NCBI GenBank assembly: GCA_003598135.1
Contig: QZKA01000029.1
Span: forward strand, 1 to 32,891
Length of the DNA stretch: 32,891 bases
Reading direction: 5' to 3'
Source of the DNA: Candidatus Omnitrophota bacterium
GTDB lineage: Bacteria; Omnitrophota; Gorgyraeia; Gygaellales; Profunditerraquicolaceae
The notes below the pieces were generated by a model, which saw nothing but the letters and a program-made list of their open reading frames with translations, was not told where the DNA came from and did not search any database. The position numbers and the translations under genes are program-made. Below are positions 16,348 through 23,703 of this stretch, in pieces. Positions within the stretch are counted from its first letter, which is position 1. Each line of letters begins with the position of its first letter.

Positions 16348-16829
16348 ATCTTTATCTTCGTTTTCCTTATCGTTATCCTCATTTTTTGTTTATACAGACA
16401 CAGCTTTTTAAAGATTTTTTTATCTTGCAACCCAATAATCTCCAGTGCAAAAAGGCCGGCGTTCTTGGCCCCGCCTTTTCCGATTGCCATGCCCGCAACC
16501 GGGATACCTCCCGGCATCTGCACAGTAGAAAGTAACGAATCCAACCCTTTTAGGCTCTTGGTCTCAATGGGGATCCCGATAACCGGCAGGACCGTATGGC
16601 TGGCGATCACTCCTGCCAATGCAGCAGAACCTCCGGCAGCTGCGATAAATACCTTAATACCCCTTGCGACGGCTTTCTCTACATAACAGGATAATTCTTT
16701 GGGAGACCTGTGTGCGGATAATACCTTAATTTCAAAACCAACCTTAAAATCCTTCAGCACGCTTACTGTTTCCTGGACTGTTTCTAAATCCGAGGCGCTT
16801 CCCATCAGAATACATATCGGCTTACGCAT
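16344..16829 (-). CDS. purE: N5-carboxyaminoimidazole ribonucleotide mutase PurE (class I)
   Basis: 161 residues. Class I PurE motifs are MGSASD near the start, LSAHRSP (39-45) with the catalytic histidine, AAAGGSAAL, PVIGIPI and MPGGIPVAGMAIG. It converts N5-CAIR to CAIR and usually needs PurK, which is not in the window. The last dozen residues (MRITIRKTKIKI) are encoded by hexamer micro-repeats and do not look like the normal PurE tail. A strong Shine-Dalgarno GGAGG lies 5 bases before the ATG. It is separated from purD by a 237-base repeat-filled spacer but shares its direction. Confidence 0.95.
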   Translation of the reverse strand: MRKPICILMGSASDLETVQETVSVLKDFKVGFEIKVLSAHRSPKELSCYVEKAVARGIKVFIAAAGGSAALAGVIASHTVLPVIGIPIETKSLKGLDSLLSTVQMPGGIPVAGMAIGKGGAKNAGLFALEIIGLQDKKIFKKLCLYKQKMRITIRKTKIKI

Positions 16830-16848
16830 CGTTCCTCCGTCGTAGTAA

Positions 16849-16900
16849 AAGGCTAAGGTTAAGGTTTAGGTTAAGTAAGGTCAAGGCTAAGGTTAAGGTA
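16849..16900 (-). repeat. Hexamer micro-repeat array (AAGGYT / ARCCTT)
   Basis: On the plus strand the units run AAGGCT, AAGGTT, AAGGTT, TAGGTT, a 4-base AAGT slip, AAGGTC, AAGGCT, AAGGTT, AAGGTA, all in 6-base register apart from the slip. The array lies about 20 bases upstream of the purE start codon, within the presumed purine transcript, where it would read as CCTTAR units. Function unknown. Confidence 0.8.
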
Positions 16901-16932
16901 GCGTGTATGGTGTAAGGGTAAAGTTGATGGTT

Positions 16933-17024
16933 TGGTTGTTGGTGTAAGGTTATTGGTGTGTGTTGTTAACACCATCTACCTTTCCCAATCACCAATCCCA
17001 TAACCTAACCCTCACCCAATAACC
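16933..17024. repeat. Imperfect inverted repeat with G/T-rich and A/C-rich arms
   Basis: The plus-strand left part (about 16933-16968) is almost free of C, and the right part (about 16977-17024) is almost free of G. The left arm begins GGTTGTTGGTGTAAGGTTA; the reverse complement of the right arm begins GGTTATTGGGTGAGGGTTAG, so the arms are roughly complementary with several mismatches. A transcript could fold into a long imperfect hairpin between purD and purE. The arms were aligned by eye only. Confidence 0.5.
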
Positions 17025-17060
17025 GTTTTTACGCTGTACGCAATACTCTATACTCAATAC
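17025..17060 (-). repeat. Degenerate GTA-heptad tandem repeat, second locus
   Basis: Minus-strand units in exact 7-base register: GTATTGA, GTATAGA, GTATTGC, GTACAGC, GTAAAAA. It begins within ten bases of the purD TAG stop. It shares the GTATTGA and GTATAGA units with the array at 1-38, which likewise follows a stop codon. Confidence 0.75.
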
Positions 17061-17066
17061 ACACTA

Positions 17067-18356
17067 CTACGCTTCTACTTCTTCCTTCAGCAACAGTGCC
17101 TTCTGGCCTATGTCCCTGCGAAAATGCATGCCTGAGAAAGCAATTTTCTCAACTGCACGATATACGTTATGAATCGCATCTTGAATAGTAATCCCCGATC
17201 CGGTAACTCCTAATACCCTGCCGCCGCTGGTAAAATACTTGCCATCTTTTTTTTCTGTGCCGGCGTGGAAAACGACAATGTTCTTCATTGTGCCTGCTTC
17301 CAGAAGGCCGGCGATCTCTTTGGCTTTCTCATACGCTCCGGGATATCCCTTAGAAGCGCATACCACGCACACGCACGCCTCTTCCTTCCATTTCAATACT
17401 ACGTTATTAAGCCTGCCCTCAATGGTAGCGCGCATCACTTCTACCAGGTCGGAATCCAGGCGAGGCAGGATGGCTTGGGTCTCCGGGTCGCCGAAACGGA
17501 CGTTAAACTCAAGGGCCTTAGGCCCCTGTTCTGTAATCATGACCCCTGCGTAGAGCACGCCTTTGTAGACAATGCCTTCACTGGCCAGGCCTTTTATTGT
17601 AGGCTCGACAATCGTATCTATAATCTCCTGAAACAACCTTGCGTTTACTACAGGGGCCGGAGAATATGCGCCCATCCCTCCGGTATTAGGCCCTTTATCC
17701 TGCTCAAATATCCTCTTATGGTCCTGGCTTGAAGCCAACGGAATTATGTGTTTGCCGTCGGTGAACACAAGAATAGAAGCCTCCTGCCCTTTTAAACACT
17801 CCTCGATAATAATCTTCTTCCCCGCGTCGCCGAAGATCCTGTCTTCCATTATAGCAACAATTGCCTGCTCTGCTTCTTCGATGGAATTTGCTACCACCAC
17901 ACCCTTACCCTGCGCCAGGCCGTCGGCCTTAATCACTATCGGCACGCTTTGCTCGCGCATATATTCTTTCGCAGGCGCAACTTTTTCAAAACTTCTGAAT
18001 GCTGCGGTAGGCACTGCATACTTTTTCATAAGCTTTTTGGCAAATACTTTGCTTGCCTCAAGCTGGGCAGCATTTTTTTCAGGCCCGAATATCTTTAATT
18101 GGTGAGCCCGAAATATATCAACAATACCGGCCACCAAAGGAACTTCCGGGCCTACCACTGTTAAATCGATTTTTTCTTGTTTTGCAAACCTAAGTAATTC
18201 CGAGACCTCTTCGGGCTTGATATTTACGCATTCAGCAAGGTCTGAAATCCCGCCGTTTCCGGGCGCGCAGAAAATACGCTTCACCTGCCTTGATTGGGCT
18301 ATTTTCCAGACCAGCGCATGCTCCCTGCCCCCGGAACCGATCACGAGTACTTTCAT
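17067..18356 (-). CDS. purD: Phosphoribosylamine-glycine ligase
   Basis: 429 residues, full length. The N-terminal VLVIGSGGREHALVWKI and PGNGGI segments, the ATP-grasp IKADGLAQGKGVVVA, the PNTGGMGAYSPAP block and LEFNVRFGDPETQAIL are all present. It joins glycine to phosphoribosylamine, step 2 of purine synthesis. The start ATG overlaps the purM TGA by 4 bases. The glycine may come from GlyA encoded downstream in the same series. Confidence 0.97.
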   Translation of the reverse strand: MKVLVIGSGGREHALVWKIAQSRQVKRIFCAPGNGGISDLAECVNIKPEEVSELLRFAKQEKIDLTVVGPEVPLVAGIVDIFRAHQLKIFGPEKNAAQLEASKVFAKKLMKKYAVPTAAFRSFEKVAPAKEYMREQSVPIVIKADGLAQGKGVVVANSIEEAEQAIVAIMEDRIFGDAGKKIIIEECLKGQEASILVFTDGKHIIPLASSQDHKRIFEQDKGPNTGGMGAYSPAPVVNARLFQEIIDTIVEPTIKGLASEGIVYKGVLYAGVMITEQGPKALEFNVRFGDPETQAILPRLDSDLVEVMRATIEGRLNNVVLKWKEEACVCVVCASKGYPGAYEKAKEIAGLLEAGTMKNIVVFHAGTEKKDGKYFTSGGRVLGVTGSGITIQDAIHNVYRAVEKIAFSGMHFRRDIGQKALLLKEEVEA

Positions 18357-19369
18357 ACTATCTCAACCTGCTTTTTGCCCCTGCTTACTTCTCCGATAAC
18401 CCAGGCCTTAATCCCGTATTCAGAGAGCCTTGAAAATAGTTCCCTGGACGCCCCGGGCGCGATTATCAATACCAGGCCTATCCCCATATTAAAGGTATGG
18501 TACATCTCCCTGTCTTCAATACGGCCTTTCTGTTGAAGTAATCGAAAGATTTTCGGGACAATCCATGAGCCCTTCTTGATTTTGGCGTTCGTACTCGCTG
18601 GAAGGATACGCGCGATTTTATCATAGAATGCTCCACCGGTAATATGGGCGATGCCTTTCACCGCCGAGCGATGAGCGCTGAGCGATGACTGTAATAAAGA
18701 CAGGACTGGCCTAACATATATACGCGTAGGCTTTAACAATTCTTTCGAAAGGCTTTCAAGCTCTGCCCGAGAAAACACCTTTCTTACCAGCGAGAAACCA
18801 TTAGAGTGCAGGCCATTAGACTCAAGGCCAACCAACACGTCTCCCTCGCATATAGTAGAGCCGTCAATGATACGGCTGCGTTCCACCGCCCCTACGCAGA
18901 AACCTGCCACGTCATACTCCCCCGGCTTGTACATTCCTGGCATCTGAGCGGTCTCTCCGCCAATCAGGGAACAATCTGAAGCAATGCAACCGTCATTAAT
19001 CCCTTTGATGATATCTTTTAATACCTCGCTCTTTAATTTACTGAACCCGATATAATCAAGGAAAAACAGAGGCCTTGCCCCGGTACAAAGGATATCGTTG
19101 ACATTCATGGCAACCGCATCTATACCGATAGTATCGTGCCTGTCGGCAAGAATCGCTATTTTAAGCTTTGTCCCCACGCCATCAGCCGAAGATACCAAGA
19201 CCGGGTCTTTGAACTTTTCTTTAGGAAACCTAAAAAAACTCCCGAAGCCCCCGATATCCCTGAGTACCTCCCTCTTAAAAGACCTCCGCGCCAGTGACTT
19301 GACAGTAGTTTTGAATATATCTGCGAATCCTATATCAACACCTGCTTTCTTGTAGGTTACTTTGGGCAT
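18353..19369 (-). CDS. purM: Phosphoribosylformylglycinamidine cyclo-ligase
   Basis: 338 residues from ATG 19369, chosen because GGGGGGAGG lies about 7 bases upstream; a TTG at 19396 in the same frame has no such support. Landmarks are YKKAGVDI, LVSSADGVGTKLKIA, GIDAVAMNVNDILCTGARPLFFLDY, GGETAQMPGMY and HITGGAF. It makes AIR, step 5. A short insertion (about residues 246-250) next to SLSAHRSA contains a 9-base direct repeat (18666-18674 and 18680-18688). The start overlaps purF by 13 bases and the end overlaps purD by 4. Confidence 0.97.
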   Translation of the reverse strand: MPKVTYKKAGVDIGFADIFKTTVKSLARRSFKREVLRDIGGFGSFFRFPKEKFKDPVLVSSADGVGTKLKIAILADRHDTIGIDAVAMNVNDILCTGARPLFFLDYIGFSKLKSEVLKDIIKGINDGCIASDCSLIGGETAQMPGMYKPGEYDVAGFCVGAVERSRIIDGSTICEGDVLVGLESNGLHSNGFSLVRKVFSRAELESLSKELLKPTRIYVRPVLSLLQSSLSAHRSAVKGIAHITGGAFYDKIARILPASTNAKIKKGSWIVPKIFRLLQQKGRIEDREMYHTFNMGIGLVLIIAPGASRELFSRLSEYGIKAWVIGEVSRGKKQVEIV

Positions 19370-20814
19370 CGCGTAACCTCCCCCTGGCCGCAGCAATGCG
19401 TCTCGAGAGAAAACTTGCCATGTTTTTTCTCAGCGATAATCGGATAGTCCCCAGTCCAACAGGCAGTGCAGTAATTGTGCTCAGTAAGCTTTAGGCATCC
19501 AAGCATCCCCTCAAGGCTCAAATACCCCAGGCTATCCACCTCGAGATATTTTTTTATTTTTTCTAAAGAAGCATATTTATTGGCAATCAGTTCCGTAGAG
19601 CGGTGAAAATCTATGCCATAAAAACAGGGGAAGCGATGCGCAGGACAGGAGATGCGTAAATGCACCTCCTTGACTCCGGCCTTGCGTAAGTTACGCACGC
19701 GGATCTTCGACGTTGTCCCGCGGACGATAGAATCGTCAACCACTATAATACGCTTGCCCTTCAACACGCCTTTAAGCAGATTAAATTTAACCCGCACCCC
19801 CAGGTCCCGTATATTCTGCACGGGCTGAATAAAAGTCCTTCCCACATAATGGTTGCGGATAATCCCCATCTCAAGGGGGATACCTGATTCCTCCGAATAA
19901 CCCAATGCCGCGGAAAAGCCCGAATCCGGCACGGGAATTACAAAATCGGCCCTTACCGGATACTCGCGCGCCAGCTGCTCCCCGAGCCTGCGCCTGACTG
20001 AATGCACTGTCTCACCAAACACGACAGAGTCTGGGCGGGCAAAATAGACATGCTCAAAAATGCAGTGGGCTCGCCTGGTATCCGCAGTCTTTCTTTTCAT
20101 GGGGAATGAAGCTATCCGGTCTCTTGCAATAAAAATAACCTCTCCGGGCTCTATTTCGCGCACAAACTTTGCGCCGATCAAATCAAACGCGCAGGTCTCA
20201 GACGCCAGGCACCAGGCATTTTTAAGTTTCCCTAAGGAGAGAGGCCTAAACCCTAGCGGATCTCTTGCCCCGATAAGATAACGGCTGTCCATCAGCAATA
20301 ACGAATAGGCACCTTTGATCCGGCGCAACGCATAGGTCAGGCTTTCCCGCAGGTTCCTCGACCTGGCCCGGGCCATCAGATGGATAATGATTTCTGAATC
20401 AGTGGTAGTCTGAAATATCGAGCCTGAACGCTCAAGGTCCCTGCGCAGACTCAAGGAATTCACGAGGTTGCCGTTATGGGCAATACAGATGGAGCCTTTC
20501 GCGTAGTCAATCAATAGCGGCTGTGCGTTCTTCAGAACGCTTGAGCCGGTCGTAGAATATCGCACGTGGCCTATCGCCGAATCACCTTTAAGCCTACGCA
20601 GCACCTGCTCATTAAACACGTCGTTAACCAGCCCCGTATCTTTATGGAGGGAAAGTATCCCCTTATGATTAGCAACAATGCCGCAGGCTTCCTGGCCGCG
20701 GTGTTGAAGGGCGTAGAGCCCAAGGTATGCCAACCAGCTTGCATGGGCATTGCGCATAATACCAAAAAGCCCGCAATGCTCTTTGGGCCTGTCATCGTTT
20801 TCGCGTATCATCAT
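19357..20814 (-). CDS. purF: Amidophosphoribosyltransferase (canonical, Fe-S type)
   Basis: 485 residues. The N-terminal nucleophile is C14 (EHCGLFGI) behind a 13-residue segment likely removed as a propeptide. Glutamine-site residues are retained in GHVRYSTTG, AHNGNL and TTTDSE. The PRPP loop is VVDDSIVRGTTS (358-369). Four cysteines at about 251, 397, 449 and 452 match the ligands of the [4Fe-4S] cluster of Bacillus-type PurF. It commits PRPP to purines. The Shine-Dalgarno AGAGG precedes a double ATG. It follows the cysteine-less PurF-like gene by 21 bases. Confidence 0.97.
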   Translation of the reverse strand: MMIRENDDRPKEHCGLFGIMRNAHASWLAYLGLYALQHRGQEACGIVANHKGILSLHKDTGLVNDVFNEQVLRRLKGDSAIGHVRYSTTGSSVLKNAQPLLIDYAKGSICIAHNGNLVNSLSLRRDLERSGSIFQTTTDSEIIIHLMARARSRNLRESLTYALRRIKGAYSLLLMDSRYLIGARDPLGFRPLSLGKLKNAWCLASETCAFDLIGAKFVREIEPGEVIFIARDRIASFPMKRKTADTRRAHCIFEHVYFARPDSVVFGETVHSVRRRLGEQLAREYPVRADFVIPVPDSGFSAALGYSEESGIPLEMGIIRNHYVGRTFIQPVQNIRDLGVRVKFNLLKGVLKGKRIIVVDDSIVRGTTSKIRVRNLRKAGVKEVHLRISCPAHRFPCFYGIDFHRSTELIANKYASLEKIKKYLEVDSLGYLSLEGMLGCLKLTEHNYCTACWTGDYPIIAEKKHGKFSLETHCCGQGEVTRCPK

Positions 20815-20835
20815 TGTATTCCTCTTAAGAACGCC

Positions 20836-22236
20836 TCATTTACGGCCGGTGTTCCCCGTCCAGCAATAAAGACACAAATCTTCCCTTGGAAGGCCTATCG
20901 CTTCGATCATATCAGAGAGCCGCTGGTATTTAAGCGTGGTAACCCCGAGGTCTTTGGTAATCCAGCCGACCATTTTTTTGTGCTGGGTAGAGTCTTCGCT
21001 GATATAGACGCGCACATCTTCGATATCCTTGCCTTCGAGGCTGCGTATTGCTTTTCGCGCTGCCAGCTCATGGGTGGTGCGCGTAGAATAACCAAACCTA
21101 CAGGGAAACATAAGCGGCGGGCAGGCAATCCTTAAATGGATCTCTTTTGCCCCGCACTCGCGCAACTTGTGGACTGTATAGTTTTTGAGCTGCGTCCCGC
21201 GCACAATCGAATCGTCACAAAATACAATGCGCTTACCCTTGATTATTTCCGGTATCGGGATGAGCTTCATCTTGGCAATGAAATCGCGCGTCTCTTGTGA
21301 CGGAGGGGTATAGCTGCGGTCAAAACCGGGAGTATATTTTACTAAAGGCCGCCGAAAAGGAATCCCGGAGCGCATGGCATAACCGATCGCATGCGCAGTC
21401 CCCGAATCAGGGATCCCGCAGGCCATATCTGCCTTTACGCTATCGTGTCTTGCCAGATACCCACCGCATTTTTCCCTTACAGTTTCTACATTAATCCCCT
21501 CATAGGAAGAAGCGGGGAAACCGGTATAAATCCACAGAAACGAACAGATTTTATTCATCCGCCTGCCTTTGCGCTTCGTCTCCAGGCCTTTCTCGTTCAG
21601 TATTACGATTTCTCCGGGTTGTATGTATTTCTTAATGGCAAATCCGAGGTTAAGGAACGATGATGACTCGGTAGCAACTGCCCAGTCTGTTTCTCTCTGC
21701 CCTATAATCAAAGGCGTATAGCCGCAGCGGTCCCGCGCTGCGTAGATCCCCTCCCTGGAAAGCAACAACAGCGAACAGGAACCTGAGATCTTTGTATACA
21801 TGCGTTCGATCCCGTCCACTATAGACTCTCCGCGGATAATCAATTTCGCCACTAATTCCGTAAGATTTACCTTCCCTTCGGTAACCTCGCTGAAAGATTG
21901 GCCTTCCTTATATAATTGCCGGGCCAATTCCTGCGCGTTTTCAATAAAGCCATTAATCACTATTGCGAATGGCCCGAATTTCGAATGGATACAAATCGGC
22001 TGTTCATCTTTAACACTGATAACGCCAATACCCATCTTGCCGTTCATTTTCCGGTAATCTTCAAAAAACTTTGCCTTGAACTGACTGCCGCGTATATCGT
22101 GGATTTTACGTAGAATCGTATCATGCCATACGGCAAGTCCGGCGAACTGCGTGCCCAGGTGCGAATGATAATCGGTCCCGTAAAATAAATCATTCCTGCA
22201 ATCAGTCTGCGATACTACTCCAAAAATTCCGCTCAC
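20836..22236 (-). CDS. PurF-like protein without the glutaminase nucleophile
   Basis: 466 residues resembling PurF throughout but starting MSGIFGVV: the N-terminal cysteine is serine. The start is GTG with AGGAG 7 bases upstream, so no hidden cysteine is being missed. Glutamine-binding segments are also altered: the HVRYSTTG loop becomes GIGVISVKDEQP and the TDSE motif becomes VNLTE. In contrast the PRPP loop (VFCDDSIVRGTQL, 338-350) is kept, and cysteines 231, 379, 455 and 458 match the Fe-S positions of PurF. I recall a related long PurF-like family in Bacteroidetes that also lacks the cysteine (Gly), so this is a known but poorly understood branch. It might use free ammonia, another nucleophile, or regulate PurF. 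Confidence 0.88.
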   Translation of the reverse strand: MSGIFGVVSQTDCRNDLFYGTDYHSHLGTQFAGLAVWHDTILRKIHDIRGSQFKAKFFEDYRKMNGKMGIGVISVKDEQPICIHSKFGPFAIVINGFIENAQELARQLYKEGQSFSEVTEGKVNLTELVAKLIIRGESIVDGIERMYTKISGSCSLLLLSREGIYAARDRCGYTPLIIGQRETDWAVATESSSFLNLGFAIKKYIQPGEIVILNEKGLETKRKGRRMNKICSFLWIYTGFPASSYEGINVETVREKCGGYLARHDSVKADMACGIPDSGTAHAIGYAMRSGIPFRRPLVKYTPGFDRSYTPPSQETRDFIAKMKLIPIPEIIKGKRIVFCDDSIVRGTQLKNYTVHKLRECGAKEIHLRIACPPLMFPCRFGYSTRTTHELAARKAIRSLEGKDIEDVRVYISEDSTQHKKMVGWITKDLGVTTLKYQRLSDMIEAIGLPREDLCLYCWTGNTGRK

Positions 22237-22250
22237 TTCAAGACTCCTGG

Positions 22251-23048
22251 TTAAAATTTTTTTTGCACATAAACGACGGCGTTCTTAAAAATTGCAAGGC
22301 CTACGCCCTCAAGCCTTTTATGGGAACGCACCCAGCGCGGATGTTGCAGCACGTGGATGTGCCTCTCCGGATGGGGCATTAACCCAAAAACCCTTCCTGT
22401 TTCGTCACAAATACCTGCAATGCCCTCTGTGGAACCGTTGGGATTATGCGGATAGCTGGCAGGGCTTCCTTTCTCGTCGCAGTACTCCACCACGATCTGA
22501 TTGTTTCTCTTCAGGCGCGCCAGTACCGCTTTATCGCGGACAACAAATTTTCCTTCTCCGTGCGCAACCGGCAGATATATAATCTCGGGGAGCCCTTTTG
22601 TCCAGACGCACTTGGCCTTTTGGCGGCCGGTAGCAATGCATTTTAAATACACCCAGCGGTCTTCAAATTTTGCGGAATCATTGATAGTAAGGCTTGCTTC
22701 CTGCGCCAGCTCGGCATTGCCTGGCAGTAATCCGCTCTTGACCAACATCTGGAACCCGTTACAGATCCCTATGATTAATTTCCCCTCTCCTATGAAATCC
22801 AATAACGCTGCCTTAAGTTCATACTTAAGCTCGTTGGCGAGTATTTTTCCGGCGGCAACATCATCGCCATACGTGAAACCCCCGGGAATTGCCAGGATCT
22901 GATACTCATCGAGGGCCTTATAGCCACTGACAAGGCTGTTAGTGTGCACGAGTTCGGCAAAGGCGCCTGCCTTAAAAAACGCGAACGCCGTCTCTTGATC
23001 GCAGTTCGTACCTGCAGTCCGCAAGACGCATACTTTAGGCTTTTGCAT
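22251..23048 (-). CDS. purQ: Phosphoribosylformylglycinamidine synthase, glutaminase subunit PurQ
   Basis: 265 residues, a class I glutamine amidotransferase. Visible are VLRTAGTNCDQET at the start, AIPGGFTYGDD, the nucleophile elbow GICNGFQML, and the His-Glu pair in MPHPERH. It supplies ammonia to PurL for FGAM synthesis, step 4. It is a separate polypeptide, as expected with a small-type PurL. The start overlaps the LOG gene by 14 bases with an AGGA Shine-Dalgarno inside it. Confidence 0.96.
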   Translation of the reverse strand: MQKPKVCVLRTAGTNCDQETAFAFFKAGAFAELVHTNSLVSGYKALDEYQILAIPGGFTYGDDVAAGKILANELKYELKAALLDFIGEGKLIIGICNGFQMLVKSGLLPGNAELAQEASLTINDSAKFEDRWVYLKCIATGRQKAKCVWTKGLPEIIYLPVAHGEGKFVVRDKAVLARLKRNNQIVVEYCDEKGSPASYPHNPNGSTEGIAGICDETGRVFGLMPHPERHIHVLQHPRWVRSHKRLEGVGLAIFKNAVVYVQKKF

Positions 23049-23691
23049 AAAATTTCCTGATGACCTTGATTACATCTTTAGGCGTATCGACCACAGTAAA
23101 GATATCCAGGTCTTCTTGACTGATATTGCCTTCTTTTAAGACCTTTTCCTTTAGCCAATCCAACATTCCCTTCCAGTACTCGCGGCCAAACAGGACAACG
23201 GGAAACTTCGAAATCCTCTTGGTCTGGATTAGATTAATTGCCTCGGTGAATTCATCGAGCGTGCCGTAGCCTCCCGGCATGATGACAAAGGCCTTGGCAT
23301 ATTTTACAAACATGACCTTACGCACAAAGAAATAATGAAAACTGAGTAAGGTATCCACATACGGATTTGCCCTTTGCTCCAGAGGAATCTGGATGTTCAA
23401 TCCGATCGAATGGCCCTTTGCCCTGCGCGCGCCCTTGTTGGAAGCCTCCATAATACCCGGGCCGCTGCCGGTAATAACGGCGTAGCCCTCCTTGGCCAAA
23501 AGATAGGCGACTTCTTCTGCTAATTTATAGTATTTCTTATTCGCAGGGGTACGGCTTGAGCCGAATATCGATACCGCTTTTCCTACGTCAGAAAGGACTT
23601 CAAATCCATCCACGAATTCCGAGATGATGCGGAAAATCCGCCAAGGGTCTTCAGTGGTAAAATCGCGCCTTAAGATTTTTGCCTTTTTCAT
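23035..23691 (-). CDS. LOG-family nucleotide 5'-monophosphate phosphoribohydrolase
   Basis: 218 residues of the Rossmann-like TIGR00730/LOG family. Signatures are SIFGSSRT, ITGSGPGIMEASNKGA and the catalytic PGGYGTLDEFTEAINLIQT. LOG proteins cleave the base from nucleoside 5'-monophosphates: cytokinin precursors in plants, AMP and other nucleotides in bacteria. Its position between purL and purQ, with overlap into purQ, suggests a purine-related role such as salvage or control of a nucleotide pool; the substrate is inference. The Shine-Dalgarno AAAGGAG is well placed. Confidence 0.92.
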   Translation of the reverse strand: MKKAKILRRDFTTEDPWRIFRIISEFVDGFEVLSDVGKAVSIFGSSRTPANKKYYKLAEEVAYLLAKEGYAVITGSGPGIMEASNKGARRAKGHSIGLNIQIPLEQRANPYVDTLLSFHYFFVRKVMFVKYAKAFVIMPGGYGTLDEFTEAINLIQTKRISKFPVVLFGREYWKGMLDWLKEKVLKEGNISQEDLDIFTVVDTPKDVIKVIRKFYAKA

Positions 23692-23703
23692 TCATCTTCT
23701 CCT

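Noticed and set aside
16849..17066. CRISPR array in the repeat-rich purD-purE spacer
   Set aside because: The units are only 6-7 bases, directly tandem and degenerate, with no spacers of uniform length and no cas genes nearby.
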